DNA of 64,000 nt from Variovorax paradoxus (GCF_022009635.1 NZ_CP091716.1:7620501-7684500), one strand, 5' to 3'; counted from the first letter of the stretch, positions 34,329 through 43,696 are shown. A program made the numbers and translations. Notes: a model not told the origin generated them from the letters alone.

Positions 34329-35677
34329 GCCTGAGCCTGCTTTCGCTGCGCTGGCGGCTGATCTGGAGCCTGATCCTGCTGCAGGTGGTGGTGGGCTCGC
34401 TGGTGCTGGGCGGCTTCATCGGCCTGGCGTGGGTGGCTGGCCGCATGGTCGACGAGACCGGGCAGGAGACCATCGCGGTGATCCAGCGCGCGCTCATGCG
34501 CGACGCACAAGGCCGGCTCGCAGTTGCGCCGACCTCCGAAATCCGGCGCCTCGACCAGGCCGATGGGCCCTTCTGGTTCATCGCGCGCGACGCCGCGGGC
34601 TCCGAAGTGCGGCACGGCGACGTGCCCGCGAAGTACGCCGACCTGGCGACCACGCTCGACGGCATCGAGCGCCTGACCATCGATCCGTCGAAGGACAACA
34701 CCCAGCCCAAGGCCCGCTTCGAACGCGTGGAGACCGACGCGACGGGCCCTGTCAACGTGGTGGTCCAGACCGGGGCGCCGCTCACGGTCAAGACCACGCT
34801 CAAGGGCACGGGCCTGGTGTTCCTGTTCCTGGTGGCGCCGATGGCGCTGGTCACCTGCCTCGGCGTGATCCTGGCCACGCCCTTCGTCGTCAAGCGCGGG
34901 CTCAAGGGCGTGGTGGCCACCGCCGAGCATGCCGAGAGCATCGACGTGCACGAGCGCACCACGCGGCTGCCGCTGGCCAACGTGGCGAGCGAGATTCGCC
35001 CGCTGGTCAATGCGGTGAACCGGGCCTTCGACCGGCTGAACGAAGGCTACGACCGGCAGGAGCGCTTCCTGGCCGACGCCGCGCACGAGTTGCGCACGCC
35101 CATCACCACGCTGCAGATTCACCTGGAGCGGCTGCCCTACGACCCGCTCAAGGTGAAGCTCAAGCAGGCCTCCGCGCGGCTTGCCACGCTGGCCGAACAA
35201 CTGCTCGACCTGCAGCGACTGGACCGCATCGCCTCGCACGATGCGCAGGTCGACCTGAAGCCGCTGTGCGAGCGCGTGGCGGCAGACATCGCGCCGCTGG
35301 CGATCATGAACCGTTGCACGCTGTCGGTCGATGCGCCCCGGCCGCTGCTGGTGCGCGGCGACGCGCCTTCGCTCGAACGCGCGCTCACCAACCTGATCCA
35401 GAACGCCATCGAGCACGGCGGGCAGGGCTGCGACATCCAGGTGCGCCTGTGGGAGCCCTCGGGCTTCGAGGTGCTCGACTCCGGGCCGGGCATACCGGAG
35501 GCCGACCGCGAGCGCGTGGTAGCGCCGTTCCACCGGCTGGTGCCGCGCGGGCGCGGCGCGGGGCTCGGCCTGCACCTGGTGGCCGAGGTCGCGCGACTGC
35601 ACGGCGGGCAGCTCACGATCGGCTCGAGCGAATCGGGCGGGGCGAGGATGCGGCTGGAGCTGAACCTCGACGCCTGA
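34325..35677 (+). CDS. sensor histidine kinase (second system)
   Basis: A 450-residue kinase of the TctE/QseC type: TM1 about 11-36, extracytoplasmic sensor (40-160), TM2 about 163-188, HAMP-like linker, His254 in ADAAHELRTPITT, and an ATPase domain with N box NLIQNAIEHGG, G1 LDSGPGIPEAD and G2 RGAGLGLHLVAE. It overlaps the response regulator start-to-stop, and its 3' end overlaps the convergent acyltransferase gene by 65 bp. Confidence 0.93.
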   Translation: MSLSLLSLRWRLIWSLILLQVVVGSLVLGGFIGLAWVAGRMVDETGQETIAVIQRALMRDAQGRLAVAPTSEIRRLDQADGPFWFIARDAAGSEVRHGDVPAKYADLATTLDGIERLTIDPSKDNTQPKARFERVETDATGPVNVVVQTGAPLTVKTTLKGTGLVFLFLVAPMALVTCLGVILATPFVVKRGLKGVVATAEHAESIDVHERTTRLPLANVASEIRPLVNAVNRAFDRLNEGYDRQERFLADAAHELRTPITTLQIHLERLPYDPLKVKLKQASARLATLAEQLLDLQRLDRIASHDAQVDLKPLCERVAADIAPLAIMNRCTLSVDAPRPLLVRGDAPSLERALTNLIQNAIEHGGQGCDIQVRLWEPSGFEVLDSGPGIPEADRERVVAPFHRLVPRGRGAGLGLHLVAEVARLHGGQLTIGSSESGGARMRLELNLDA

Positions 35678-36803
35678 GCATCCGGTTGCACGGCTGCGAG
35701 AAGCCCTGCGCCAGCCACTGCCCGAGCAACCCCGAGGCCGCAACCACCATCGCAAACCAGAGTGGTGTCCATGCGGGCAGCGCGCCGATGCGTTGGAACA
35801 GCCACGCGCCGGGAATCACGACGAACATGTGTGTCAGGTAGATCTCGTAGCTGTAACGGCCGAACCAGCGCAGCGGCGCGCCGGCCGCGCAGGCGCACCA
35901 GCTCCACGGGCGCCAATGCGTTGCCAGCAGCAGCATTGCCGTGCCCAACTCCAGCAGCGAGACCTGCAGCCCGAAGCGCGTCAGTCCCCACTGGAACACT
36001 TCCTTGCGGAAACAGAAGACCAGGAGGCTCAGCGCGAGGCCGATAGACATGACGGTGCGCTGCACCGCAAGCGACGGCAGGCGCGGCACGCGGTGCGCAA
36101 GCAACGCTGCCAGGCAGCCGAAGGCGATGCCATCCATGCCCGAAAGGTACGAGTGGTCCTGCCACAACTCGTTGCCGCTGAACACGCCGCCACGCGCCAG
36201 CGGCCCCAGCGCGATCGGCAGCACCAGCAGCCACGCCAGCCGGCGCTCGCTGCCCGCCAGCACGCACAGCAACGGAAAGAGCAGGTAGAAGGCCTCCTCC
36301 ACCGACAGCGACCACAGCACGCCCCAGGGGCCAGGCAGGTAGCCGACCTGCGCCTCCAGCCAGTTGAGATGCAAGCCCAATGCCGCGAGCAGCGCGCGCC
36401 AGAGCGGGACCTTGGCCGTGTCGAGCGCGAACCAGGCGCTGCCCGCGAGCTGCAGCGCGGCCAGCACCGCCAGCAGCAACAGCAGGCTCGGCAGGATGCG
36501 CGCCGCCCGGAAGCGGTAGAACGCAGCGGGCCGGACCCGCGACAGCTTGCCCCATCGCCTGATCGAAGCGCTCGTGATCAGGTAGCCCGAGAGCACGAAG
36601 AACACGATCACGGCGTAATAGCCGCTGCGAAACAGGATGCCCGAAGCCCGCGGCCCCAGCATCTCCGCCAGCGCCGGCGGCCCGAACGGAATGCGCAGGT
36701 TCGCGTGCAGCAGGATGACGAACAGCACGAGCAATCCGCGAAGCAGGTCGACGTGCGCCATGCGCGCAAGCGGCTGATCGGGGTTCGCTGCGTCAGAGGC
36801 CAT
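35613..36803 (-). CDS. acyltransferase-3 family membrane protein (OafA/NolL-like)
   Basis: About 396 residues with around ten hydrophobic helices. The N-terminal VDLLRGLLVLFVILLHANL carries the catalytic-type His of this family, followed by FFVLSGYLITSAS and a C-terminal RYSYEIYLTHMF. These proteins O-acetylate or acylate cell-surface glycans or LPS. The start at 36803 is chosen because the frame above it runs over the divergent small gene. The 3' 65 bp are antisense to the histidine kinase gene. Target polymer is unknown. Confidence 0.87.
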   Translation of the reverse strand: MASDAANPDQPLARMAHVDLLRGLLVLFVILLHANLRIPFGPPALAEMLGPRASGILFRSGYYAVIVFFVLSGYLITSASIRRWGKLSRVRPAAFYRFRAARILPSLLLLLAVLAALQLAGSAWFALDTAKVPLWRALLAALGLHLNWLEAQVGYLPGPWGVLWSLSVEEAFYLLFPLLCVLAGSERRLAWLLVLPIALGPLARGGVFSGNELWQDHSYLSGMDGIAFGCLAALLAHRVPRLPSLAVQRTVMSIGLALSLLVFCFRKEVFQWGLTRFGLQVSLLELGTAMLLLATHWRPWSWCACAAGAPLRWFGRYSYEIYLTHMFVVIPGAWLFQRIGALPAWTPLWFAMVVAASGLLGQWLAQGFSQPCNRMLRRRGSAPAASSPRPIRSSRS

Positions 36804-36888
36804 TGCGGCGATTCTGCAAGCGGCTGCCGTCCGGGGCCTGAAGGACTGCTGAAGCAGCGACAATCGCAGGCGCTCCGCCCGCTCTGTC

Positions 36889-37110
36889 ATGCCTCTCGCC
36901 GATCAAGACCTCCTTTCGCCGACCGACCTTGCCAGTGCCAAGGCGCTGATCGCCCGCGTGCAGTCGTTGCTCGATGCACAGGGGCTCGCCATGCGCGCGC
37001 CGCCGGCAGAACCTGCGACCTGCTGTGGGCGCGGCTGCAACGGCTGCGTGTGGGAGGGGTGGCTGGGCGCGGTGGCTTACTGGCGCGACGAGGCTTCGCT
37101 GATGCTTTGA
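36889..37110 (+). CDS. small oxidoreductase-like domain protein
   Basis: A 73-residue protein with a cysteine cluster CCGRGCNGCVWEGW (residues 45-58), matching the short oxidoreductase-like domain (CCxxxCxxCVW). The four cysteines could bind a metal or iron-sulfur cluster. It has a helical N-terminal half and no export signal. It sits alone between the divergent acyltransferase and the convergent ABC permease genes; biochemical function is not established. Confidence 0.8.
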   Translation: MPLADQDLLSPTDLASAKALIARVQSLLDAQGLAMRAPPAEPATCCGRGCNGCVWEGWLGAVAYWRDEASLML

Positions 37111-37144
37111 AGAGCTGCCCGCGCGTCGGATCACCGGGCTGCCA

Positions 37145-37162
37145 CTCTCTCTCTCTCTCTCT
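37145..37162. repeat. (CT)9 microsatellite at the permease stop codon
   Basis: Nine CT units run from 37145 to 37162; the last unit forms part of the TAG stop codon (on the minus strand) of the ABC permease gene. The tract otherwise lies in the short intergenic space between two convergent genes, so length changes would not alter the permease sequence upstream of the stop. Confidence 0.9.
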
Positions 37163-37931
37163 ACTGGTTCTGCGACCCCCGATGCGCCCACCCCGTGGTG
37201 TGCTTCTCGATCACGCTGAAGAGCTCGTACATCAGCATCGCCATTGCGCCCACTACCATCAGGCCGGCGAAGGCCAGGCCCATCTGCATGGCGGAGCCGG
37301 CGGAGATCAGCAGGTAGCCGATGCCTTCATTCGCTGCTGTCATCTCGCTCACCGTGGTGCCGACGAAGGCCAGCGTGATCGCGACCTTGAGCGAACCGAA
37401 GAAGTAGGGCATGGAGCGCGGCAGGCCGATCTTCATGAGCACGTCCCAGCGCTTGGCGCCGAGCACGCGCAGCACGTCTTCGAGTTCGGGCTCCAGCGTC
37501 GCGAGGCCGGTGGCGATGTTGACCATGATCGGGAAGAAGCTGATCAGGAAGGCCGTGAGGATCGCCGGGCCCGCGCCGATGCCGAACCACACGACCAGGA
37601 TCGGCACGAAGGCGGCCTTGGGCAGTGCGTTGAAGGCCGTCATGAGCGGGTAGATCGCCGCATACGCGATGCGCGAGCTGCCGATGACGAAGCCCAGCAG
37701 CACGCCCACCACGATCGCCAGGCCGAAGCCCGCCATCGTGACCCAGAAGGTGCGCCATGCATGGCCCGCGATGATTTCCTTGAACTCCCAGAACTGGTTC
37801 CAGATGCGCAAGGGGCTTGGGAAGATGAAGTCGGAGACCTCGAAGCCCGCGCAGATGATCTGCCACAGCAGGATCACCGCCACGAGCAGCAGCCATGGCG
37901 ACCAGCGTTCGATTTGCTTGGTGTTCTTCAT
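37161..37931 (-). CDS. ABC transporter permease (SsuC/taurine/NMT1 type)
   Basis: A 256-residue inner-membrane permease with about six helices and the EAA loop LEDVLRVLGAKRWDVLMKIGLP, where the ATPase docks. It belongs to the family serving NMT1/SsuA-type binding proteins. It is the last gene of the binding protein-ATPase-permease operon, 13 nt after the ATPase gene. A (CT)9 tract begins right at its stop codon. Confidence 0.92.
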   Translation of the reverse strand: MKNTKQIERWSPWLLLVAVILLWQIICAGFEVSDFIFPSPLRIWNQFWEFKEIIAGHAWRTFWVTMAGFGLAIVVGVLLGFVIGSSRIAYAAIYPLMTAFNALPKAAFVPILVVWFGIGAGPAILTAFLISFFPIMVNIATGLATLEPELEDVLRVLGAKRWDVLMKIGLPRSMPYFFGSLKVAITLAFVGTTVSEMTAANEGIGYLLISAGSAMQMGLAFAGLMVVGAMAMLMYELFSVIEKHTTGWAHRGSQNQ

Positions 37932-37944
37932 GATGATGCGCGGC

Positions 37945-38817
37945 TCAATGGGACACGGCGGCCGCGGTCTGCGCCGCGCCGATGCCGGTGTTTCGGATGG
38001 CGCCGATGTGACCGCGCAGCTCCAGCACGATGTCGGTGAACTCCTTGGTGTAGGTCAGCTCCAGCTCGCGCGGGCGCGGCAGCTCGATCTCGCGCTTGAC
38101 CACGAAGCGCCCCGGGCTCTTGCTCATCACGTACACCGTGTCGGCCAGGAACACCGATTCGCGCAGGTCGTGCGTGACCAGGATCACGTTGAACTGCTGC
38201 TCGGTCCACAGGTCGCGCAGGATGCACCACAGCTCTTCGCGCGTGAAGGCGTCGAGCGCGCCGAAGGGCTCGTCCAGCAGCAGCATCTTGGGCTCGTGGA
38301 TGAGCGCGCGGCAGATGCTCGCGCGCTGCTGCATGCCGCCCGAAAGCTGCCATGGGAACTTGTCTTCATAGCCGCCGAGGCCGACCTTCTGCAGCAGCCG
38401 GCGGGCGCGCTCTTCGTATTCCTTGCGCTTGGCCTTGAAGTTGGAGCGATAGGGCTCGACGATCTCCAGCGGCAGCAGCACGTTGTCGACCGTGGTGCGC
38501 CACGGCAGCAGCGAGGGCGCCTGGAAGGCCATGCCCGAAATCTTCAGCGGCCCGGTCACGGGTTGCCCGTCGATGCGGATCTTGCCCATCGACGGCATCT
38601 TCAGCCCGGTGGTGAGCTTCATGAAGGTCGACTTGCCGCAGCCCGAGGGGCCGACGATGGCGATGAACTCGCCGCGCTTCACCTTCAGGTCGATGGCCTC
38701 GACCGCGAAGTGATTGGCGCGAAGAAGCTCCTCGTTGTAGGCGAGCCAGACGTCCTGGAAGTCGACGAAGGGAGCGGCCGTGTCGGTGGCGTGCAGCGGG
38801 TGCGATGCGTCCGCCAT
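37945..38817 (-). CDS. ABC transporter ATP-binding protein
   Basis: A 290-residue nucleotide-binding subunit: Walker A GPSGCGKST, signature LSGGMQQR, Walker B MLLLDEPFGALD and the switch His in VTHDLRES. Start at 38817 overlaps the stop of the binding-protein gene by one base (TGATG), so translation is coupled. It energises import with the permease at 37161; substrate is set by the binding protein. Confidence 0.93.
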   Translation of the reverse strand: MADASHPLHATDTAAPFVDFQDVWLAYNEELLRANHFAVEAIDLKVKRGEFIAIVGPSGCGKSTFMKLTTGLKMPSMGKIRIDGQPVTGPLKISGMAFQAPSLLPWRTTVDNVLLPLEIVEPYRSNFKAKRKEYEERARRLLQKVGLGGYEDKFPWQLSGGMQQRASICRALIHEPKMLLLDEPFGALDAFTREELWCILRDLWTEQQFNVILVTHDLRESVFLADTVYVMSKSPGRFVVKREIELPRPRELELTYTKEFTDIVLELRGHIGAIRNTGIGAAQTAAAVSH

Positions 38818-39851
38818 CACTTCTTCGTCAGGACGTTGAGTTCGGCCGCCGGCGGCAGCATGGCCGAGGTCCATACGGCGTCGGGGTTCACGCGCGTCTT
38901 GGTGGCGAAGGCGTCGGACACCTGCGAGGCCATGAGCGACATGCGGCCCGAGTTCACCGCGCCGAAGCCGTCGGCGCGCGCATCGGCGCTGTTGATGACG
39001 GTGTCGATGGCCAGCTGCAGGCGGCGCGTCTCGAGCTTGCTGTCGATGATGCCGTCACGTGCCTTCACGGATTCGATGGCCACCGCCGGGTTGGCGATGA
39101 CTTCCTTCGCGCCCTTGGCAAAGGCCGAGAGGAATTTCTTCACCGCCGCCGGGTTCTCCTTGATGAGCTTGGGCGAGGCGATGATGACGTTGCCGTACAG
39201 CTTCACGCCGTAGTCGGGGTAGGGCAGGATCACCACGTCGGCCGCCTTGGCGCCGCGTGCCTCGAGGTTGAGCAGCGAAGTGAAGGTGAAGCCGGTGATG
39301 GCGTCGATGTCGCCGCGCATCAGCATGGTCTCGCGCAGCGTCGGGTCCATCGCGGTCCAGTTGACGGCGCCGATGTTGTTGGCCTTGGCGAAGATCGGGA
39401 ACGCGCGGCGGCCCGCGTCGAACACCGGCGCGCCCAGCTTCTTGCCCGTGAGGTCGGCCGGTTTGGTGATGCCGCTCTTCTTGAGCGTCATGACCGAGGC
39501 CGGCGTGTTGTTGTAGACCATCATCACCGCGACCGGCTTGTTGGGGCTGTCGGGGTTGTTGGCGTGGAACTCCATCAGCGCCGCGAGGTCGGCGAAGCCC
39601 ATGTCGTAGGCGCCGGAGGCCACGCGCGTGACGGTGCCGCCCGAGCCGTTGCCCGCATCGATGGTCACGTCGAGGCCCGATGCCTTGAAGTAGCCCTTGG
39701 CGGCGGGATGCAGGAACAGCGCGGCGGGCCCTTCGAAGCGCCAGTCGAGCTGGAACTTGATCGGCGTCGGGGTCTGTGCAAAGGCCGGTACGAGGCCGAA
39801 GCTGAGGGCCGAGGCGGCGAGGAAGGACTGGAGCAGGTGGCGCTTGTTCAT
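38817..39851 (-). CDS. NMT1/SsuA-type ABC transporter substrate-binding protein
   Basis: A 344-residue periplasmic protein with signal peptide (MNKRHLLQSFLAASALSFGLVPAFAQ). The mature start IKFQLDWRFEGPAALF, with GYFKASGLDVTIDAG after it, is typical of pyrimidine-precursor/sulfonate-type binding proteins. It heads the operon with ATPase and permease. It is a paralogue of the orphan binding protein at 20551-21588. Ligand unknown; the family includes nitrogen heterocycles. Confidence 0.9.
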   Translation of the reverse strand: MNKRHLLQSFLAASALSFGLVPAFAQTPTPIKFQLDWRFEGPAALFLHPAAKGYFKASGLDVTIDAGNGSGGTVTRVASGAYDMGFADLAALMEFHANNPDSPNKPVAVMMVYNNTPASVMTLKKSGITKPADLTGKKLGAPVFDAGRRAFPIFAKANNIGAVNWTAMDPTLRETMLMRGDIDAITGFTFTSLLNLEARGAKAADVVILPYPDYGVKLYGNVIIASPKLIKENPAAVKKFLSAFAKGAKEVIANPAVAIESVKARDGIIDSKLETRRLQLAIDTVINSADARADGFGAVNSGRMSLMASQVSDAFATKTRVNPDAVWTSAMLPPAAELNVLTKK

Positions 39852-39993
39852 GCGGGATCGTTCCGTTGGATGTGAATGCTTCGGCATTCAAGCAAAAACG
39901 GTGCCCGCACGTGATTGGTGCGAACCCTTCCCGCGATTCAAGGTGGTGCGTCGCCTCTGGAATTTGCACCTTCGACGGGAAATCCCTTCGATT

Positions 39994-40767
39994 TCAAGGG
40001 ACGCTTGCACCGAATGCGAGCCAATAGGGGTCGCCCACGCGCTTGCCGACACTCGCCGCCGCATCGCGCACGATGGCGCCGAAGCGTTCGACAAGCGCGT
40101 CCGACAGCATCTCCGCGGGCAGCGCGATGCCGAAGGCATAGGCCTGGCGCGTGGCCGCGTCGAACACGGCCGAGGAGATGCCCGCCACGTTGGTCACGTA
40201 CTCGCCGCGCGACAGGGCCCAGCCGGTCTCGCGGATCACCGCGAGGCGCGCCAGCAGGTCCTTGCGCGTGCGGGGTGCGTCGCCGCGACCCTGGTCGAGC
40301 CGGCCGCCGAGCAGCGCCGTCACTTCGGCGTCGCTCTGACGGGCCAGCAGGGCCCGGCCCATCGCGCTGGAGTACGCGGGCGCACGACTGCCCGGAGGCG
40401 TGTAGATCTGAAGCGCGCCGGCGCCGGTGCGCATCTGGATCACCAGCGTGTCGGCGCCGTCGAGCACGTTGATGTAGCCGGTGAAGCGGGTCTCGGCCAC
40501 CAGCGCATCGAGCGCTTCTTCCACCAGCGAAGCGGCGTTGCGCGAGGCGCGGAAGTGGTAGGACGCTTCCATGATCACGCCGCCCGGGCGGTAGGCGCGC
40601 GTGGTTGCGTCGCGGTCGAGAAAGCCGTAGCCGGCCATCATGCTGAGGGTGCGCGAGGCCGAGCTTTTGGGCAGGCCCAGTTCTGTCACCACGTCCGTCA
40701 CCGTGATGTCGCGGCGCAGCCGCGCGATCAGCTTCAGGACGTCCATGGCATTGGCAAGGGTGCTCAT
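39994..40767 (-). CDS. IclR family transcriptional regulator
   Basis: About 257 residues: N-terminal winged helix (DITVTDVVTELGLPKSSASRTL) and C-terminal IclR effector domain. The start at 40767 (MSTLANAMDVL) fits the family; ATG at 40797 is an alternative. It is divergent from the OPT transporter operon, with a perfect AAGTTCCA-N5-TGGAACTT palindrome over the operon's leader, so it most likely controls that operon. The ABC operon downstream on its strand begins 142 nt later. Confidence 0.9.
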   Translation of the reverse strand: MSTLANAMDVLKLIARLRRDITVTDVVTELGLPKSSASRTLSMMAGYGFLDRDATTRAYRPGGVIMEASYHFRASRNAASLVEEALDALVAETRFTGYINVLDGADTLVIQMRTGAGALQIYTPPGSRAPAYSSAMGRALLARQSDAEVTALLGGRLDQGRGDAPRTRKDLLARLAVIRETGWALSRGEYVTNVAGISSAVFDAATRQAYAFGIALPAEMLSDALVERFGAIVRDAAASVGKRVGDPYWLAFGASVP

Positions 40768-40890
40768 ATTTCTGGTGGGGTGGCGGTTGCGGATCATAGG
40801 TTCGGCGCGCGGGCCGCCGGCCGGATCGGGGTGAACCAGCCTTGACAGCGCTTTGGCCGGTTCTATCATTCAGTTCAATTTTATTGGATT

Positions 40891-40911
40891 AAGTTCCAAA
40901 ATATGGAACTT
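40891..40911. promoter_or_regulatory. IclR-type operator palindrome in front of the OPT/DUF917/racemase operon
   Basis: AAGTTCCA (40891-40898) and TGGAACTT (40904-40911) are perfect inverted arms around AAATA, a 21-bp palindrome of the length and TTCCA/TGGAA style bound by IclR-family proteins. It ends 12 bp before the chosen ATG of the transporter gene and abuts the ribosome site AAGGA, so binding would block the operon's start. Confidence 0.65.
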
Positions 40912-40923
40912 CAAGGAATGACC

Positions 40924-42555
40924 ATGAACCACGAGGTGACGGCCGCCGTGCCGCCGCGAGACGACCCGTCCGCCCATCCGTCTTCGGAACTGCACCCGAA
41001 GGCGCTGGCGCCCGCCAACCTGATCCTCACCGTGGTGCTGAGCGTGTTCGGCGCCATCGTCGGCATCCAGATGCTGGCGAGCCTGGGCATCACGCCGAGC
41101 ACCTCGCTCATCGGCGCGCTCGCGGCCATGACGCTGGCGCGCGTGCCGCTCGCCATGTTCCGGGGCTTGCGCTCGGTGCATGCGCAGAACCTTGCGCAGA
41201 CCAGCATCTCGTCGGCCACCTTCGGCGCGGCCAACAGCCTGTTCCTGCCCATCGGCATTCCGTTCCTGTTCGGGCTGCCGGACATGGTGATGCCGATGCT
41301 GGTCGGCGTGAGTCTGGCAATGCTGCTGGACGCCTGGCTGCTGTACCGCATGTTCGACACGCCCGCATTCCCGGCCAGCAACCCGTGGCCGCTGGGCATC
41401 GCGGCGGCCGAGGCCATCAAGGCGGGCGACGGCGGCGGCAAGCAGGCGTGGCTGTTGCTGGGCGGGCTGGCCACGGGCGTCGCGGGGGCGGTGATCAAGC
41501 TGCCGATGTCGGCCTTCGGCGTGGCGCTGATCGGCGGACTCGGCGCGATGATCGCCTTTGGTGTCGGGCTGCTGGTGCGCGGCTATTCGACGCCGCTGTT
41601 CGGGCTGGACATCGGTGCGCTCTACGTGCCGCACGGCATGATGATCGGCGCGGGCATCGTGGCGCTGGCGCAGGTGGGGCGCGTGGTGCTCGGCAAGCGC
41701 CGCGTCGCGCCTGGCGGCCCGGCCACGCAGGAAGCGCGCGGCGCCACCGCGCTCGGGCGCTCGCTGCGCCTGGGCAGCGTGGGCTACCTCGCGATCATGG
41801 TGCTGCTGGCGGTGGGCACCGGCGTGTACACCGGCATGTCGCCCGGCATGCTGGTGTGCTTCGTCATCTACGGCACCTTCGCCGCCTTCGTGCACGAGCT
41901 GATCGTGGGCATCGCGGCCATGCACTCGGGCTGGTTCCCGGCCTTCGCGGTCGCGCTGATCTCGCTGCTGATCGGCATCCTGATCGGCTTTCCGCCCGAG
42001 GCGCTGGTGGTACTGGCGGGCTTCTGCGCGGCCACCGGGCCGGCCTTTGCCGACATGGGCTACGACCTCAAGGCCGGGCATCTGCTGCGCGGCGAGACAT
42101 CGGGCACGCCCTTCGAAACCGAGGGCCGGCGCGAGCAGATGATCGCGGGCATGGTGGGCTTCGCCGTGGCCATCGTGGTCGTGGCCTGCAGCTACAAACT
42201 GTTCTTCGCCAACCACCAGACCGCGCCCATCAACGCCGCGTACGTGGCCGCCATCAAGGCCGGCATTTCCGGCGACACCGCGCGCAATCTCGCGCTCTGG
42301 GCCATACCCGGCGCGCTGCTGCAGATCGTGGGCGGCGCGCGCCAGCAGCTGGGCGTGCTGTTCGCCACCGGGCTGCTCATCGCGAGCCCGATGGCCGGCT
42401 GGATGGTCGCCGCCGGCATCGCCTGCCGGCTGGTCGCCCACCGGGTGCTCGGCGCTACGGCGCGCGAAAAGCTCGAAGTGTTCGCGGGCGGCGTGATTGC
42501 CGGCGACGCGCTCTACAGCTTCTTCTCCGGCGTCGTGAAAAGCCTGCGCAAGTAG
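40924..42555 (+). CDS. OPT family oligopeptide/metal-chelate transporter
   Basis: About 543 residues with some 14 hydrophobic helices, in the OPT/YSL superfamily. The start at 40924 is best placed behind AAGGA; in-frame ATGs at 40903 and 40918 lie in the operator or too close to the ribosome site. OPT proteins import peptides or small chelates with protons. Here it leads an operon with a DUF917 protein and a hydantoin/Asp/Glu racemase-type enzyme (gaps 51 and 28 nt), and faces an IclR regulator, suggesting uptake of a hydantoin-like or amino-acid-derived compound. The substrate is inference. Confidence 0.8.
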   Translation: MNHEVTAAVPPRDDPSAHPSSELHPKALAPANLILTVVLSVFGAIVGIQMLASLGITPSTSLIGALAAMTLARVPLAMFRGLRSVHAQNLAQTSISSATFGAANSLFLPIGIPFLFGLPDMVMPMLVGVSLAMLLDAWLLYRMFDTPAFPASNPWPLGIAAAEAIKAGDGGGKQAWLLLGGLATGVAGAVIKLPMSAFGVALIGGLGAMIAFGVGLLVRGYSTPLFGLDIGALYVPHGMMIGAGIVALAQVGRVVLGKRRVAPGGPATQEARGATALGRSLRLGSVGYLAIMVLLAVGTGVYTGMSPGMLVCFVIYGTFAAFVHELIVGIAAMHSGWFPAFAVALISLLIGILIGFPPEALVVLAGFCAATGPAFADMGYDLKAGHLLRGETSGTPFETEGRREQMIAGMVGFAVAIVVVACSYKLFFANHQTAPINAAYVAAIKAGISGDTARNLALWAIPGALLQIVGGARQQLGVLFATGLLIASPMAGWMVAAGIACRLVAHRVLGATAREKLEVFAGGVIAGDALYSFFSGVVKSLRK

Positions 42556-42606
42556 CGCCGCGCGCCTTTCCTCTTTTCCCCTTCATCACTCAGGAACAAC
42601 GAATCC

Positions 42607-43668
42607 ATGAAACGCAATCTGACAAGCGACGACGTCCGCGCGGCCATCTGGGGCGGCGCCATCCTCGGCGGCGGCGGCGGCGGGCTGATCGAATCCGGCG
42701 AGCGGGCCGCCAAGCTGGCGCTGCAGGTCGGCACGCCGCAGCTGTGGAGCGTCGACGAGTTCGACCATTCGGCGCTCACCGCCACCATGGCCCTGGTCGG
42801 CGCCCCGGCCGCGCCCGATCCGCACGTGCAGCCCGCGCACCTGCTGCGTACGCTCGAGCTGCTGCGCCGCGAGCTGCCCGCGGGCCAGAAGCTGGTCGGC
42901 CTGCATGCCAACGAGAACGGCGCCGAGACCACGGTCAACGGCTGGTTCCATGCGGCCATGAGCGGCCTGCCCGTGATCGACCTGGCCTGCAACGGCCGTG
43001 CCCATCCGTCGAGCGTGATGGGCGCGCTGGGCCTGCACACCGAGCCCGACTACCTCTCGGTGCAGGCCTATTCCGGCGGCGAGCCGCATCGCTACGTGGA
43101 AGGCGTGGTGTCGGGTCGGCTGGAGCAGACCTCCGCCGTGGTGCGCCGCGCATCCGTCGAGGCGGGCGGCCTCGTGGCGGTGGCGCGCAACCCGGTCAAC
43201 ATCGGCTATGCCCGCCAGCACGGCGCGCCGGGCGCCATCAGCCACGCCATCGCGCTGGGCCAGACCTACCTGGACGGCGGCATCGATGCCGTCGCCCGCT
43301 CGCTGGAAGGGCGCATCGCGGCCGAGGGCCAGGTGCGCACCTACCGCTGCGAACAGCAGGAAGGGCTGGACGTGGGCATCGTCGAGCTCGACGACGCGGC
43401 GCGCACCACGCTGCGCTTCATCAACGAATACATGCTGCTGGAGCAGGGCGGCAGGCGCATAGCGCGCTTCCCCGACCTCGTGATGACTTTCTCGGAAGAC
43501 GGCAAGCCGGTGGTGTCGGCCCATGTGCGCCAGGGCGCGAAGCTGCGCGTGCTGGTGGCGCCGCGCGCGCGGCTGCTGCTCTCGCGCACGATGTTCATGC
43601 CGGAGCTGTACCGGCCGCTGGAAAAGTCGCTGGGCGAAGTCTTCGCGCCTGAAGAGGCGCTGGCCTGA
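42607..43668 (+). CDS. DUF917 family protein (S-methyl-thiohydantoin desulfurase-like)
   Basis: A 353-residue DUF917 protein recognised by the N-terminal AAIWGGAILGGGGGG and the downstream segment LACNGRAHPSSVMGALGLH. Family members occur beside hydantoinases and racemases, and some relatives are annotated as S-methyl thiohydantoin desulfurase-like; biochemical proof is thin. Its position between the OPT transporter and a racemase supports a role in ring-compound or amino-acid derivative breakdown. Confidence 0.82.
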   Translation: MKRNLTSDDVRAAIWGGAILGGGGGGLIESGERAAKLALQVGTPQLWSVDEFDHSALTATMALVGAPAAPDPHVQPAHLLRTLELLRRELPAGQKLVGLHANENGAETTVNGWFHAAMSGLPVIDLACNGRAHPSSVMGALGLHTEPDYLSVQAYSGGEPHRYVEGVVSGRLEQTSAVVRRASVEAGGLVAVARNPVNIGYARQHGAPGAISHAIALGQTYLDGGIDAVARSLEGRIAAEGQVRTYRCEQQEGLDVGIVELDDAARTTLRFINEYMLLEQGGRRIARFPDLVMTFSEDGKPVVSAHVRQGAKLRVLVAPRARLLLSRTMFMPELYRPLEKSLGEVFAPEEALA

Positions 43669-43696
43669 TCCGGTCAACCCACACGGAGAAGTCACC

